Below, in pieces: positions 33,521 to 44,980 of a stretch of 64,000 nt of DNA. The DNA is taken from the NCBI RefSeq assembly GCF_010093815.1, contig NW_022985575.1, positions 1-64,000 on the forward strand. The letters are read 5' to 3'. The notes under the pieces are model-generated. The model saw only the letters and a list, made by a program, of their open reading frames with translations. It was not told where the DNA came from and ran no database searches. A program made the position numbers and the translations under genes. The stretch is from Pseudovirgaria hyperparasitica. Its lineage: Eukaryota > Ascomycota > Dothideomycetes > Acrospermales > Acrospermaceae. Positions within the stretch are counted from its first letter, which is position 1. Every line of letters begins with the position of its first letter.

Positions 33521-34393
33521 ATGACAGATCACTTCATATCCACCTTCAAATCGCACGAGGTTTATACGTACACCTTTGGCGATGATCGGGCCAGGCCGAT
33601 ACAGTGCACGGAGGGCCTCAGTCCCAGCTCAAGAAATACGACCGTGCAAGATACCAACACAGCCGACAGTAACTTGTGCACTTCCTATGGCAGCGTGGAT
33701 ACGGGCGCCTCACAGAGTCTGTTTAGCAATCTTCAAGGGAACATCGCGCAAACAGGACTGGGAATCAAGACGTCTATCAATGAGGTGTTCATGCCACTCA
33801 CATCTTTAAGCATGCTCCACGGCGACACTTACCTGTTCAATCATGCGCCGAAGAACGGACAAACAGGCCATATATACTCCCAACCAAATATCGGACCCCC
33901 ATCGGAGCTTAAAAATTACGCAAGCCCTACCTCGGAGCATCAGTCCGTCAAATCAGACAGAGTTGAAGACTTGGACTCTGCTCATGGACGCGAAAGCGCA
34001 GCTCTAGGTCACAGTAGCACTTGGTCTACCTCGCCAGAATCCCAACACAAGCACAAGCCTGTGGCATACACAAGGAGAAAGAAACCCCTGCAAACGGAGG
34101 GGAAGAAACCTGATACGCTTGAGAAGCAACGGAGCCGGAATCGGTTGGCAGCAGAAAGATGCCGCAAGAGACAAGTGAGCAGAATACAAATCTTGGTGGA
34201 CAAGGTGGAGCAGCTTGAAGACCGTAGAGAGACACTATGCGCTGCAGTTGGCTCTCTTAGTTCTCAAGTCCTTGGACTGAAGGAGGAACTTTTGCGTCAT
34301 AACGACTGCGGTTGCGAGAAGATCCAGAGCTACCTCCAGTCTAGAGTGGATCAGCTATTGGAGCATCCACCACATCGCAGGTCGGTTCCTTGA
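33521..34393 (+). CDS. bZIP transcription factor, ATF/CREB-like
   Basis: A single exon of 290 aa. The basic region near residues 199-220 reads KQRSRNRLAAERCRKRQ with the N-x7-R signature (N..AA..CR). It is followed by a leucine-zipper-like heptad region (ILVDKVEQLEDRRETLCAAVGSLSSQVLGLKEELL) and then HNDCGCEKIQSYL, a tail seen in fungal Atf1/ATF2-type bZIP proteins. The N-terminal 190 residues are Ser/Thr-rich and probably disordered. ATF-type factors bind CRE-like TGACGTCA sites and act in stress, light and secondary-metabolism control. No stress-kinase (Osm) domain is recognisable. The Zn2Cys6 factor gene lies 1.45 kb downstream on the same strand. Confidence 0.9.
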   Translation: MTDHFISTFKSHEVYTYTFGDDRARPIQCTEGLSPSSRNTTVQDTNTADSNLCTSYGSVDTGASQSLFSNLQGNIAQTGLGIKTSINEVFMPLTSLSMLHGDTYLFNHAPKNGQTGHIYSQPNIGPPSELKNYASPTSEHQSVKSDRVEDLDSAHGRESAALGHSSTWSTSPESQHKHKPVAYTRRKKPLQTEGKKPDTLEKQRSRNRLAAERCRKRQVSRIQILVDKVEQLEDRRETLCAAVGSLSSQVLGLKEELLRHNDCGCEKIQSYLQSRVDQLLEHPPHRRSVP

Positions 34394-35845
34394 CATATCT
34401 CCACAGACGACTATCAATGGCGGTGGAAGCTCATCAAGATGGTCAAACACGTCGCAGTGCAGAAGGAGGGAGCAGAACAGACCATAATCGGGATGATCCT
34501 CCTGAGCCTAGACACGCGACCACAATTCGGCAATACAAGCCTAGGGACCCTCCAGTCGACGCTTCGGGCTATTGTGTATTGTCTGATAACAGCATACACT
34601 AAGAAGACACGCATGGGATTGTGCGACCTCATTCGTGTCTCCTCGTTACCCCAGTAGGATTATCACTGGTGGCCAATACTCCGAAGACCTTTGGGAAGAA
34701 ATACTCGCAAGCCATGCGGGAAGATACGCATGGTGAAACAAGACTTCGATCATCGCCCCCGCTGGGAGTCAGCAAGGGGGTACAGGCACCCATGCATACC
34801 AGAGGACTTTTCTCTCTTATACTGTTTGGCGTTGTAGCTTTCGCTCGTCCAGATGCCCATATATTAGAATATCATACTATGTACGCTGTTAGTCGCCAAT
34901 TTCTCAGTTACAACTTACGTAGGGCTATTCACTTCGCAGCGCGCCAATATATCTTATCAATCAAGGTTCAACAGTCAATCATTGGCAATGACCAGGATGT
35001 TCTTCTTTTCACAAGCCAGTCAAGGACGTTAAATGACTTATGGTGCAGCATAGATGAAGTTCAACAACTCAGATAGATCAACATATTCTCTTTCCTCCAT
35101 CCCTCTCTTTTTCTCTCTCTCTCTGCTTGTTCCTATGCTTGTTGCGCCTTCCCGACAGTCTTACTTTGCCATCAATTGGCGCTGGAAACTGGAGCTGTCT
35201 CCGAAGTCACACGATGAAAGTGTGCAGAATGTTGTGCTGCCGGAATCCTCGTCATGTGCGCTTGCTGTCCAGGCCGACTATCTGTACACGAAGCCTTGCA
35301 GGGACTCAAAATCTCCCAGCTCCGGCTAACACGAGCAAGACAATTAGCTATTTGTCTCCTAATCCCTACCTACTTCATTGCTCTTAGTGTCCTTATCCTA
35401 CAAGCATTGAAACAAAGGCAAATACAGCGGGTCCAACAAGCCTCATCTCTGTCCCCACTCAGCACGCAGTTACGAATAACGGTGCTGGGATCACACCACG
35501 ACCATTACACACTTTTCTCGCTCCGGACATTGATTCCTTGCTAATGGTCTCTAACTGGACACGCACCCCTGTTGCACTTCAATCTGCTGGTCCTTGAAGG
35601 TTTGCAGGCTGATCGCCGTGTTCACGCTTCTTCGTTAGGCATGTGCATCGACGAAGCACTAGGATCGTCCAGTTCTTAACTACAAGACCTTCTTATACTT
35701 AAGCGCCCATTTTACTCGAAAGCAAGACTGACTCAATTTTCAACATTTGTGTGTCAATCGCGGCGCAACTGAATCAGACTGAACGTGTGTCCCATTCAAC
35801 AACAGTACCGCCGGCTCATCTTCACTTCCACGCGTTGATAGATAA
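34394..35845. other. Intergenic between two transcription-factor genes
   Basis: Probably holds the bZIP 3' UTR and a long promoter for the Zn2Cys6 gene. A CT-rich tract lies near 35085-35130. Frames at 34621-35076 and 35054-35329 were not accepted as genes. Confidence 0.4.
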
Positions 35846-38482
35846 ATGTCTGAACAGAATAGGACCAAATTGGGAGCAAAACGCGAGCTTGCTGGGCGTA
35901 TACAGACGTGTGACATATGCAGACTTCGTCACCAGAAATGCAATGGTGCGAAGCCTTGTTATCATTGTGAGGCCCGCAAACTCGAATGCAAGTACACCAA
36001 CATCCCAACTTCAAAGAACAAAGGTCGCAAAGCCCCCAAAGCCTCAACAACTAGTGAGACTGCCGCAGATCGGGATAGTAGGAGGAATGACTTGGTCATC
36101 CAGACGATTATACAGGAAGAGATTGTTAGTATTCCTAGGTCTGCACGGATGGCTGAGGGAGTGACTGATATTACAGGCTTCTCTACCAATGTCGCAATCA
36201 CAAAGTCAAGAGCTTGTCGAGCGTCTTACTAGAAGAATCTCCAGACGAGCTGCGCCGGTACAAATAAGTCCTCAATCCGATATGACACGCCCTGTTGTCG
36301 TCTCAGCTAGGCCGCAGCATCTAGTTAATGTCCTTGCTCAGCATTTAGCTCACAGGACCAGACAAATGCCACAAAAAGTACTCAAAGAGCTCATAATAGG
36401 CGTATATTCGGGACCTCCTCTCCGTTTACCTACAGCTCTACATCACGACGCACCAAACGAAGCGATGCATACGAAGGAACGGGCGACAAGTTGGATTCAG
36501 TCTCTACTACACGGACCAAATAATCTCATCGGCCTTCTGGACGCTCGCGAGAGTTTAGAGCTTCTGGACAGATTCTATTCGGCGGACAGCATAACACCAG
36601 TAGAAGAATGTATTTTGACATATCAGCTGGCTCTTGGGGCACGCTTGGCGGATGATACGCCTGAATGGGTGCATTATTCTCTATACGACCGAGCGAGGGC
36701 ACAGTTGGAGAGGTGTATAGATTCCGAAGAAGATGATACGTGGGTCATACAAGCTATGCTCTTAAGCTGCATGTACCTCATGAATGCGCGTCCAAAGATT
36801 GGCAGAATACTTATAGGCAAGCTCAATGTGCGATTTGCTGCCTCAAGCTTGAGTTAACATGCAGTACAGGCACGGCAATACGAATCGCACAGCAACATCA
36901 AATTGATTTAGCTTTTCCAGACTCCTCGATACAAGATAAACGAGAATACGATCGGTTGAGGATGATCTGGCGTAGCATCTATTACCTCGATATGTATGTG
37001 CACTCAGCCATGACTGGGCACGCCGTCTAATTGCTCTCAGCTGGAACTCCATTCTGATAGGGTGCTTGCCTCAGCTCAGCGCGACGACAACTCAAGATCC
37101 TTTCCTTCGAGTAAGTCTCAGACAAATTTATGAATAGAAGATGTCAATCTGATTGAACGACCTGCGCAGGACATGGAAAATGATACAGTGGTACCAAATC
37201 AAAGCCTCGCCCACAACACTGCCATGCTTGCAGTCATAACAGGCAAGGCTCTAAGCGATATCTATACAGTCAATAAGATGGAGCCAAAAATGTTCGAGAA
37301 ACATGTACAGTCTCTAAAGAACTGGGCAAAAAGCTTGCCGATAGACATGCAAGTCATAGGCAATAGGGAGACTCATGGTCCTCAGTTGCTCGCGACCGTA
37401 TCTTCGGTATGTTCCATCTACGAATCGCATGCTTGCCATCTGACGATCACTCAGGGATATGCAGAGTTGCTGTATTACGCGTCAAACATGTTCATAACCT
37501 TACCCCCGCTCCAATACTCCCTTTCCGGCACGCATGACCTGCCTATGGGTCTGCATTTCGCTGCATTGACATGGTACGAAGCAAGCAGTCATATCTTCTC
37601 TAGCATATTTATAATGACTTTTCCCCTAGTACAGAATCGGCGATGCGAATAGGTAAGGTTACCAAGGCCTTGCTATCGCAAGGAGTCTTCACCAAGAGAT
37701 CAGATATGCCAATGTATGCACCCACCAGAACCGAGGATATACCTTTACAATCAATCTACTAACACACAAGTAGGGTACTGAACTTCGTTGCGGCTATTGT
37801 TCTGCTCCTAGGCTTGAATATCAAAGATTCTGGATCGAAGTTTGACTTGGATGTGACAACACCAGAATCGAAAAAACCTGGAATGGTGGAAGGACTTAAG
37901 ACGTGTATCGCGAATCTCGAAGAGGGCGCGAGCCAGGATGAACACGTCAAGAGCCTATATCAGATTGCACAGGCATTGAGAGACCTGATGGAAATGGCCG
38001 GCAGTCCTGGTGAGGGCTCATCGGGAGAAACTTCACCGCTCGGGCTTTCAACACACATGTTTTCCTTACAGCAACAGCAAGTCCCACCACGGTCAAGGGA
38101 CCACTCATCCAGCGGTTCGCATTCGCACCCGTCCTTCACACCTCAAGGCATGTATATGCCAGACACTTCACAAGCCTTGAACAACACGCCGACCGTCGGA
38201 GCGCTCGGGCAACCGTCACACCTCCAGTGGCCAGCAAATTCGCCATATAGTCCACACGTGGGGCCTGAATCGATATCAGGGCTTACACCACTGCATTCGG
38301 GCGGCATACTGAGCAATCCCTATACACCAGTGACGTATATGACGGATTTCCAAGACGAGGAACCAGGTGGATACGTGGATGGACGGTTTGCGCATCAAGT
38401 GCCCTACGCTACCAGTTCAGGCGACATGAAATCACCGCTCGATGAGCGGAGAGCGTCCCAATACTCGAACGAATATTACTGA
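35846..38482 (+). CDS. Zn2Cys6 fungal-type transcription factor
   Basis: Seven exons (35846-36124, 36177-36816, 36870-36993, 37041-37110, 37170-37573, 37630-37713, 37774-38482) give 769 aa. Cysteines 22, 25, 32, 38, 41 and 48 form C-x2-C-x6-C-x5-C-x2-C-x6-C, the DNA-binding cluster. The fungal-specific middle homology region follows: LSCMYLMNARPKIGRILIG, then GTAIRIAQQHQIDL, YYLDIWNSILIG and CTESAMRIGKVTKALL. Intron 2 starts with GC (ATAG/GCAAGC) and ends TACAG; only this GC-AG splice joins the two halves of the middle region in frame. The C-terminal 200 residues are Ser/Pro/Gln-rich, an activation-domain-like tail. Target genes are unknown; it is about 19 kb from the PKS, too far to assume pathway control. 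Confidence 0.9.
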
Positions 38483-39337
38483 TGAGTCCGTCATGCGCCG
38501 TAACGAATCTTCTTGTTACATTACACTTCATCATCATAGCTAGTACATCATTCTTTTCGGGGACGCATATCATGCAGCATGGAATGGCATTAACAAATAG
38601 CACTTTTCAACTTTTGTCAATCGCCGACACGCCTGCTCTTCCCAGGCCAGGTCAGGGCCTCCCAGATCATTCCGCGTGTAACCCAAGCCTTTCTCGGATC
38701 GGTCCGACGCATGTAACCCGATGTGGCACCATGATAATCCCATGATCCGCTGTCCTAGCAAAAAAAGCACTGAGGTCTTGTTTTCGGGCTCTTAAGACCT
38801 CGAGCCCCACCAAGTACGCTCTAGTACATCGCAGAGTCTTGGTGTTTGGCATTGTGCTGGGCGACCGCGGAGGTAGACCTCCGTTTCCACAGAGAAGCGG
38901 TGCCAGGAGCATGGGATCGGGCCCGGGTTCGCTGGCAGTCGCGAGATGGAAAAGCGTGGTGGTACCGTGTTCTTGGTGTTTACGAACTTATCCCTGCTCT
39001 TGACCAGACTTGTCATTGTACAATGCAACTTGATACAAGACAGCAAACAAAATGCCGTGTTACGAATTAGCCCTTTGTGGCATCGTGACCTTTTGACAAT
39101 CTGGTACTCTGTCTCGGCTAACCTCGTCTCGAGCATCGTGGATCTTTGACATATTGCTTGATCGCTGTGCTGCCCAATATAATCACGAAGCCTTGGCGAT
39201 CGGAGTATTCGCATGACATCACAGCTCGTCTGGAAATACGCTATCTTCGTATAATTACCACAGAACGAAAAGTGGAAGGTCTAAAACGAAATACAACAGA
39301 GATTCAGTCATAGAGATGCTGAAAACAAAAATTGAAA
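38483..39337. other. Intergenic, no gene seen
   Basis: 3' flank of the Zn2Cys6 gene. A 140-codon minus-strand frame at 38792-39214 and plus frames at 38846-39149 overlap each other and carry no motif. Confidence 0.4.
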
Positions 39338-39409
39338 TAGCTCAAAGTGGTTTCGATCCACTGTCCTCCGGGTTATGAGCCCGGCGCGCTTCCGCTGCGC
39401 CATTGAGCT
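39338..39409 (-). tRNA. Initiator tRNA-Met (CAU)
   Basis: A 72-nt intronless cloverleaf on the minus strand. The acceptor arm AGCTCAA pairs fully with TTGAGCT, leaving discriminator A. The anticodon arm CCGGGCTCATAACCCGG carries CAT flanked by three G:C pairs, and the T arm AGTGG-ATCGAAA-CCACT has A where elongators have T54. A1:U72, the GGG/CCC anticodon stem and the AUCG T loop are the known marks of eukaryotic initiator tRNA, distinguishing it from elongator tRNA-Met. Confidence 0.97.
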
Positions 39410-39880
39410 GCAACTTCTTCATTTATCGGGGAACGTTGTTTATCTGAAGCGGGATTTCATGTTCTGACTCATATATGGGGCTGACCCACTAAAATGTCAC
39501 CAAAAATTTTCAACTGAGGGCCTTCATTATTATGATAGTCGGCTCATTGGGTATCACTGACCGTTTAATATCTAAATTAATGTGACACTTTGTCACCCCT
39601 GTGCGTTCAGCCAGGGAATTGCTTCGCCCAATCTTATATGGTCCTGTGTCGCTAGCTGTGCCACAGCTCGAGACGTTCCCTACATGATTCGATGCTTTTG
39701 GTAGCTCTCGTAGGTCAACGAAGAGCCAGGTCAGGCTTTGATTGACGTATTGTTGAGTACAACACCTGAATCCGATCTCAGCTAGAAGAGCATAGAAGGT
39801 CTAAGAGACCTACCTTTGTGAGCTCGGAGGAAGTTCGAGAGTGACTATCCTTATTGCTTAAATGTCTCATCTGAAATCAA
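39410..39880. other. Intergenic upstream of tRNA-iMet and downstream of AP-3 sigma
   Basis: No ORF or RNA feature seen. It holds the 5' flank of the tRNA and the 3' UTR of the AP-3 sigma gene. Confidence 0.45.
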
Positions 39881-40556
39881 CTACCTTCCAGCCCATGGTA
39901 CCTCCCCTCTGCCGAAGCCACTGAGTGTAAGTCCTCCTTTGCTTTCATTCACCGGCCTCTTAGCAACCTTTCCTTGGCTTCGCACGCCTTCAACCACTTT
40001 GTCAAGCCCAGTCTCTACGACCACACCCCCAACTATCATCTCACCCAGCGTGGCATGGAGCGTCTCGAAATTGAAAATGAGATCCAGTTCGCAGACGTTC
40101 TCAAACAAGCGATCAAGAGCTTCCACGAAGACTTGTATGAAGTCAAGGAGGGCAAGAGGTGATTCGGTCGATGTGGATATGACGATAAAGTACAACGTGG
40201 CATAATGTCGATACGTAACGAGGGATGGTGTATCATTGTGTTGAGCGCCCGGCGTAGTTGATTTGCTGCTGTTGGCCAATAGGGGCGGAAGACCATAAGG
40301 CTGTCAATCTAGCTGCTGGAACTTGGTAGAAGGGCTCACATACGGGAGAAAGTTACATGACGAATTTGGACGATTGGCTACAAGCGTAAATATTTCTGAT
40401 ATCAAGCGCTGCTGGACGCTTGTTTCCTTGGCGTTGTCAGTATAGTTCTACCAGATACTGTCAGAGGTCCTGGGGTGTGAAACCAACCAGTTGTGTATAG
40501 AATTTGGTCAGACGAGGCTGGCCCGAGTTGTTAAAGACCAGCACGGCGTTGATCAT
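39881..40556 (-). CDS. APS3: AP-3 adaptor complex small (sigma) subunit
   Basis: Exons complement(40488..40556), (40340..40426) and (39881..40300) give 191 aa. The start MINAVLVFNNSGQPRLTKFYTQL and the blocks VQQRLISEIFTLVANRP, SLVTYRHYATLYFIVISTSTESPLALLDFIQVFVEALDRLFENVCELDLIFN and MIVGGVVVET are diagnostic of the longin-fold sigma-3 chain. It belongs to the heterotetrameric AP-3 coat, which sorts cargo from Golgi/endosome to the vacuole. Intron 1 ends with AAG (CGCCAAG) after a CTGACAAC branch; intron 2 uses donor GTGAGC and acceptor GACAG. A C-terminal extension of about 30 residues after VVEGVR is not conserved. Divergent from frataxin, with 222 bp between start codons. Confidence 0.95.
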
Positions 40557-40778
40557 CGCGATGCTCTGTTATGCGCATCCAAGCTGGACGATGAGATTGA
40601 TGTTTAATTAACTTGGTGGGAGGGGTACCTAGCTTGTGCCCCAAGCTCCTTCTTACTTACATCACTTGCTCAAGTCGCGTTGCAGGTTGATATTCTCTAT
40701 CGCAGCACAAGACATCACAGTCCATTCTAATAATTGAAGAGAACTTACTGAAGGACTTACATCTAAACTTCAATCGCC

Positions 40779-41486
40779 ATGACCTTCACCGCCACTTCGC
40801 TCCCAAGAGCATCAAGGCTACTACTCCGACGAACCCGAAGCATTAAGCTCTCAGAGCTTCCTCCCAAAGCGTCAACACGAACTGTCGCACCTGCTTATAC
40901 ACAGCATGTCTCTTCGAATATCAGCGTACAGATTGTGTCAGCCACACGTCCCTTTCACACGTTTCGCGCCCGGCAAGGGCTCATGCCCGATGCCGAGAAC
41001 CCTGCACCGAAAGAGAGCGAGCCTATGGAACATGCCACGCAGCCAACAAACCTTACAACGGATGATTATCACAAACATGCCGATGCCTACTTGAACGAGC
41101 TTGTCGAGAAGCTTGAAGAATCCCAAGAGACTAGCTCGGAAATTGACGTGGAGTATTCAGTAAGGAAGACCTATTGAATACGGTGATAAGATTCGCTCGC
41201 TAATCATCATTTTGCTTAGGCCGGCGTCCTCACTGTCGAAATAGTGGGTAGAGGCTCCTATGTACTCAACAAGCAACCACCGAACAAACAGATTTGGCTC
41301 AGTTCGCCGATCTCTGGGCCCAAACGATTCGATTGGGTTACGCTGGGCGAATCTATGGAGCACAAGGAAGGTTCTGGGACAGGAGACTGGGTATGTTTGA
41401 GAGACGGCAGCAGTCTTACGGACATCATTCAGAAGGAACTTGGGGTCCAGGTAGGAGCTGCAGAAACCGTCTACGGAGAGCAGTGA
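40779..41486 (+). CDS. YFH1: Frataxin, mitochondrial
   Basis: Exons 40779-41159 and 41220-41486 encode 215 aa. The N terminus is Arg/Ser-rich without acidic residues ([24 protein letters not shown]), a mitochondrial presequence. The mature domain starts near [18 protein letters not shown], the acidic helix that binds iron and the Isu1-Nfs1 assembly complex. It continues with [41 protein letters not shown], the hallmark beta-sheet. Frataxin promotes sulfur transfer in Fe-S cluster assembly. The 60-bp intron (GTAAGG...CTTAG) falls in phase 0 between EYS and AGVLT. NFU1 and DPH3, also linked to Fe-S chemistry, are within 6 kb. Confidence 0.96.
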
Positions 41487-42039
41487 TCCATGTGTAACAA
41501 ACTTTCCCAGGCGAGAGCATAGCGAGCATCGAATGTACTATACTGTTTCTCTGTAGAAAATGCTACAGAACTCTACATACGCGTGCCTATATGTCGAATT
41601 TGGTCCATTTCCCGGCTCGGTTCGAGTTCGAGCTCCTGGACCAGTACAGCTTTTCTGGTTAAGCTCGTAGTAGAGTAGATCCGGGCTTCTTTCACGCCGA
41701 GCTTTGTCGATTTTCATACTCTTTTCCAACCCTCACCGGGCGTCGTACATTCTTAGTTGGGCTGGGCTTGAGTAGCGCCCGGAAGTTTGAAGCACCATAG
41801 AGCGCCTCGGGATCCATGCCATGATATGACTGGATGTGGTGCGCAGTCGGGCTGGAAGAGGTGATATAATGTGCAGGTCGGAGCGACAGAACCTTTAAGA
41901 CATCAGATCGGACGTGGACATGCCCGCGCTCTTACTACGAGCGTTCGCTCCTAAGGCACCATCCTTAGAGCGTATAGTCGTGCCTGATCCTCGAGGAAAG
42001 GCGAAATCATCATCTAGCTCTGCAGAACCATAGCAGCAC
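41487..42039. other. Intergenic between convergent frataxin and DPH3
   Basis: Two 3' UTRs meet here. A 63-codon minus frame at 41538-41729 has no support. No RNA gene found. Confidence 0.45.
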
Positions 42040-42382
42040 TCAAACAGCGACAGCAACAGGTTTGACAATCTCCTCCTTGGGCGCCTCCTCTTCCGGATCC
42101 TCTCTCTCTTCCTTCGGCAGTGTATCCTTTTGGCAAAATACACGTTAGCTCTCCCAACGTTATAAGTGCCCTGACTCCCAGTCGATTATCACTCACCATG
42201 TCGTATATAACTTTAATCATGAGACTACAGCTCGGACAGACGCCCACATCTTCCCCTTCTCTCAGGTCGCCGATGGAGATCTCGAAGCGGTCGCCGCAGG
42301 GGCATGGGTAGTGGTAGATTTGCAGCGTTTCGTCGTATGTCATGTCTTCGATTTCGATCTCGTCGTAGAAGGAGTCGGCCAT
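42040..42382 (-). CDS. DPH3: Diphthamide biosynthesis protein 3 (CSL zinc finger)
   Basis: Exons complement(42197..42382) and complement(42040..42126) give 90 aa. The start [14 protein letters not shown] and the Zn site CPCGDRF...VCPSCSL (C-x-C and C-x2-C) are those of DPH3/Kti11. The protein carries Fe or Zn and passes electrons to the Fe-S enzyme Dph1-Dph2 in diphthamide synthesis on EF2; it also serves Elongator. The 70-bp intron (GTGAGT...CAAAAG) has an AAG acceptor; using it reads the acidic tail [28 protein letters not shown], as in homologues. The intron has no stop in frame, so retention would give a different Cys-rich tail ending at 42014. Confidence 0.97.
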
Positions 42383-42657
42383 GGCTACGGTCCTGGATAT
42401 CTTCGCGCACCGGGGAAGTGGCTGTGTCTGTTATGGGTGAGCGGAAAGTAAGTAAGGGAAATGGGATCTGGGATAAATTTTGGCAACGATGCGCGCCGGT
42501 GGCGGAAATAAGCCGGTGTTTGCGGGGAGGGGTTGAAAGCCTCAGGCATCACAGCATTGTATTATATGAAGTTTGAATCTCAACCGAATCTTTTTGACCA
42601 CTATCGTCCTATATGTACAAAGTGCTCTTGCACAGAAACAAAATTGTACGAAATGCC

Positions 42658-44980
42658 TTAGTCATCGCCATCGGCATAACTAACAGCAGCCTTATTAGCC
42701 CTCACACTTCTCCGCTTTGGCGCAGTAGCTGTTCCTTTCCCCTTTGCTCGGCTGCTAGCTGGCTCGTCTTCAGCACTCAGGTCGCTTGGAGGCTCTGAGA
42801 CAACGTCTTCCGCATCAGATGTGGACGGCGTTATGATTGCTTTAGTAACACTCTTCTTTGGCGCAGTTTTCTTTGTGGCAGCCTTGTTGGAAGTAGCAGA
42901 CTTCTTCGACTTCACTGGTGTCTCCGTAGGAAGTTCCTCATCTTTCATTGAGGTTGAAGCTGCCATAGCTGTTGTTGTTGTTGCTCTACGCTTCTTAGCA
43001 GCCGGAGTCTCATCGGGCTCTTTCTTTTTCACTTCGCGCTTCTTGGGACGTAGCCACTCTTCCATACCTGGCGGCCAATAGACGCGACCTTCAGGACCGC
43101 CCATTCCTACTTCATGCTCGGGGATAGGGATGCGAGGTGCTGGTTCCTCTTCTTCAGCGTCGTCTACATCTTCCTCGGCAGTGCTATCCTTCTTTTTCCT
43201 CTTAGGCGTTTTCTTCTTCTTAGGAGCACGTACTGGCTTGTTGTCGTCGTTACGTACATGGGGAATGATATCATTGAACGTCTCGTAGCCAGGGAGCTTG
43301 AACGTGCGCATGAGCTCAAACACGGCTTGTTCCTTGTCTTTGGCCTCGATCATCAAGTCCATATCATGTGGGCAAGGGGGCATGGTCATCACCCTTGGCG
43401 AGTGCTTCCGTCTTTGCCTCTTCGTGATAGCTGCTGGTGTGGGCTCTGAGTAGTGCATTTTCTGTGTGATACCCTTGCGCTTCCATGTTTCTGTAATTGC
43501 CGGGTACAGATCAATAATGTCTTGGGTACCTTCCCGAAGCTTAGTTTCATCAAAGATGATGTTGTGATGATGGTAGTCTAGGACTAGCGGGATGTTCAAC
43601 TCTTGACATACTGGAAGCAAGTCATGGACGGACCAAATAACGTCGTCGTTCTCCAATACCAAGCGATTTTTGACGCTTTGTGACAGCTTCGCATAGTTCT
43701 CGCGGAAGCGATCTAAGGTTGCAGCTTTGTCGCCAAACATACCACCCATGTGTAGTATTAGGACTGCGTCCTTGTCCTGTTGAGGTGGCAGGTTCAACAA
43801 AGTAAGAAGTTCATCATGAAATTCGAGATCCCGGAAGGAGCCATCAATAACAGACTTGCGTGGACTTCCCAGCTGTGTGAATTGTCCAGGATGCATGGTC
43901 ACTCTGTGACCCAACTCAGCTATGACTTTACCGGCCTCTGCCAGAGTCTCGGACGCAAATGGTGCAAGCTTATATCCATACTCTTCATGAGAGGCGAAAG
44001 GGAACATTTCGGAACTCAAGCGCATGAATCTGATTCCGTAGCGGTCGTTCCATCGCACCATCTTGATGATGTCTCTAGCATTCGCAAGGCCGATGTCTTC
44101 AACATACTTCTGACCTCGCCTGAGGTCAGCAGGTAGATCTTTATTGGGCCGGTTTTTGGTAGCATGTTCAGGTTGCGTTGGATCAACTAGAGGGTGTCTG
44201 TGCTCCAAAATTGAGGCAATGCGGCAGGTACGAGAACAGAAGACTGGAGGATTTGAGTACCGTAGGTAGGTGTTCAAACAAGCCTGTGATCATTGATTAG
44301 GTGCATATTTGGGACCAAGACAAGGGACTTACGAATCCTAACCGACCTTTCCAAGGTAATGGCAATACAGAGCTATTCACAGGCGGAGGTCGTGTGAGAG
44401 CTTCCTGTAGCTCTTCCTCGTCTGCCTCCTCGAGCGCATCATCTTCTGGGTCGACGTTCGGCGTCGCAGGCTCTTTCTTTACGGCATTATTGATGTTCTG
44501 CGAAGAATGACTGTTCTTCGTGGGATCTATAACTGTTTTCTTGGGCTTAGATGCTTTCTTTGGCTTCTTAGCGACCGCTTCTTCAGTACTCTCGGCGAGT
44601 GACGACAGCTCGGACATAGGCGTCTCTTCGCGCTTCACTCGTTTAGGGGCAACATTGCGATTGACTTCGTTATCAGGAGAGGCACGAAGTGCGTTTGGTC
44701 CATCCACTATCTCTCTGTTCTCATCAGGATTGAACAGGGATTTGTTAGTGGCACTCCGCCGAGAAGATCGCCGCGAGAGCGTGGGTTCCGTCGTGTCATT
44801 TTTTGGAGGCGGTATTGGTGTTCGGGAGACGCGTGCTTGATTGACGCCGTTCGGCAGTGGTATCGCAGTAGTACTGCCAGCACCAACTTCGATGCCAGCT
44901 GCGGAAGAACGTTTTCGTTTTGCCATAATGATTGTTGTATGACGAGCTCGGAAACTTGCTCTAGTAAAAGACCGAAGCAT
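42658..44980 (-). CDS. UVE1: UV-damage endonuclease (UVDE/Uve1)
   Basis: Exons complement(44333..44980) and complement(42658..44283) encode 757 aa; the 49-bp intron joins KGRLGF to ACLNTYLRYSNPPVFCSRTCR. The UVDE TIM-barrel runs from about residue 205 to 560: RWNDRYGIRFMRLSSEMFPF, GHRVTMHPGQFTQLGS, LILHMGGMFGDK, LVLENDD and LVLDYHHHNI carry the metal-binding His/Glu/Asp residues. The enzyme nicks 5' to UV photoproducts, an alternative to nucleotide excision repair. The first ATG opens an Arg-rich, acid-free leader (MLRSFTRASFRARHTTII) that looks mitochondrial. A second ATG at 44926 starts MAKRKRSS with a nuclear-signal-like cluster. The ~200-residue C-terminal tail is Lys/Ser/Ala-rich and probably disordered. 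Divergent from NFU1 (637 bp between starts). Confidence 0.97.

Noticed and set aside
34792-35076. Possible 94-aa secreted protein starting MHTRGLFSLILFGVVAFA
   Set aside because: The hydrophobic start resembles a signal peptide, but the rest has no pattern, and the location suggests the 3' UTR/promoter zone between two factor genes.
33521-38482. bZIP and Zn2Cys6 genes as regulators of the PKS cluster
   Set aside because: They lie 17-19 kb from the cluster with unrelated genes between; no sequence evidence links them.
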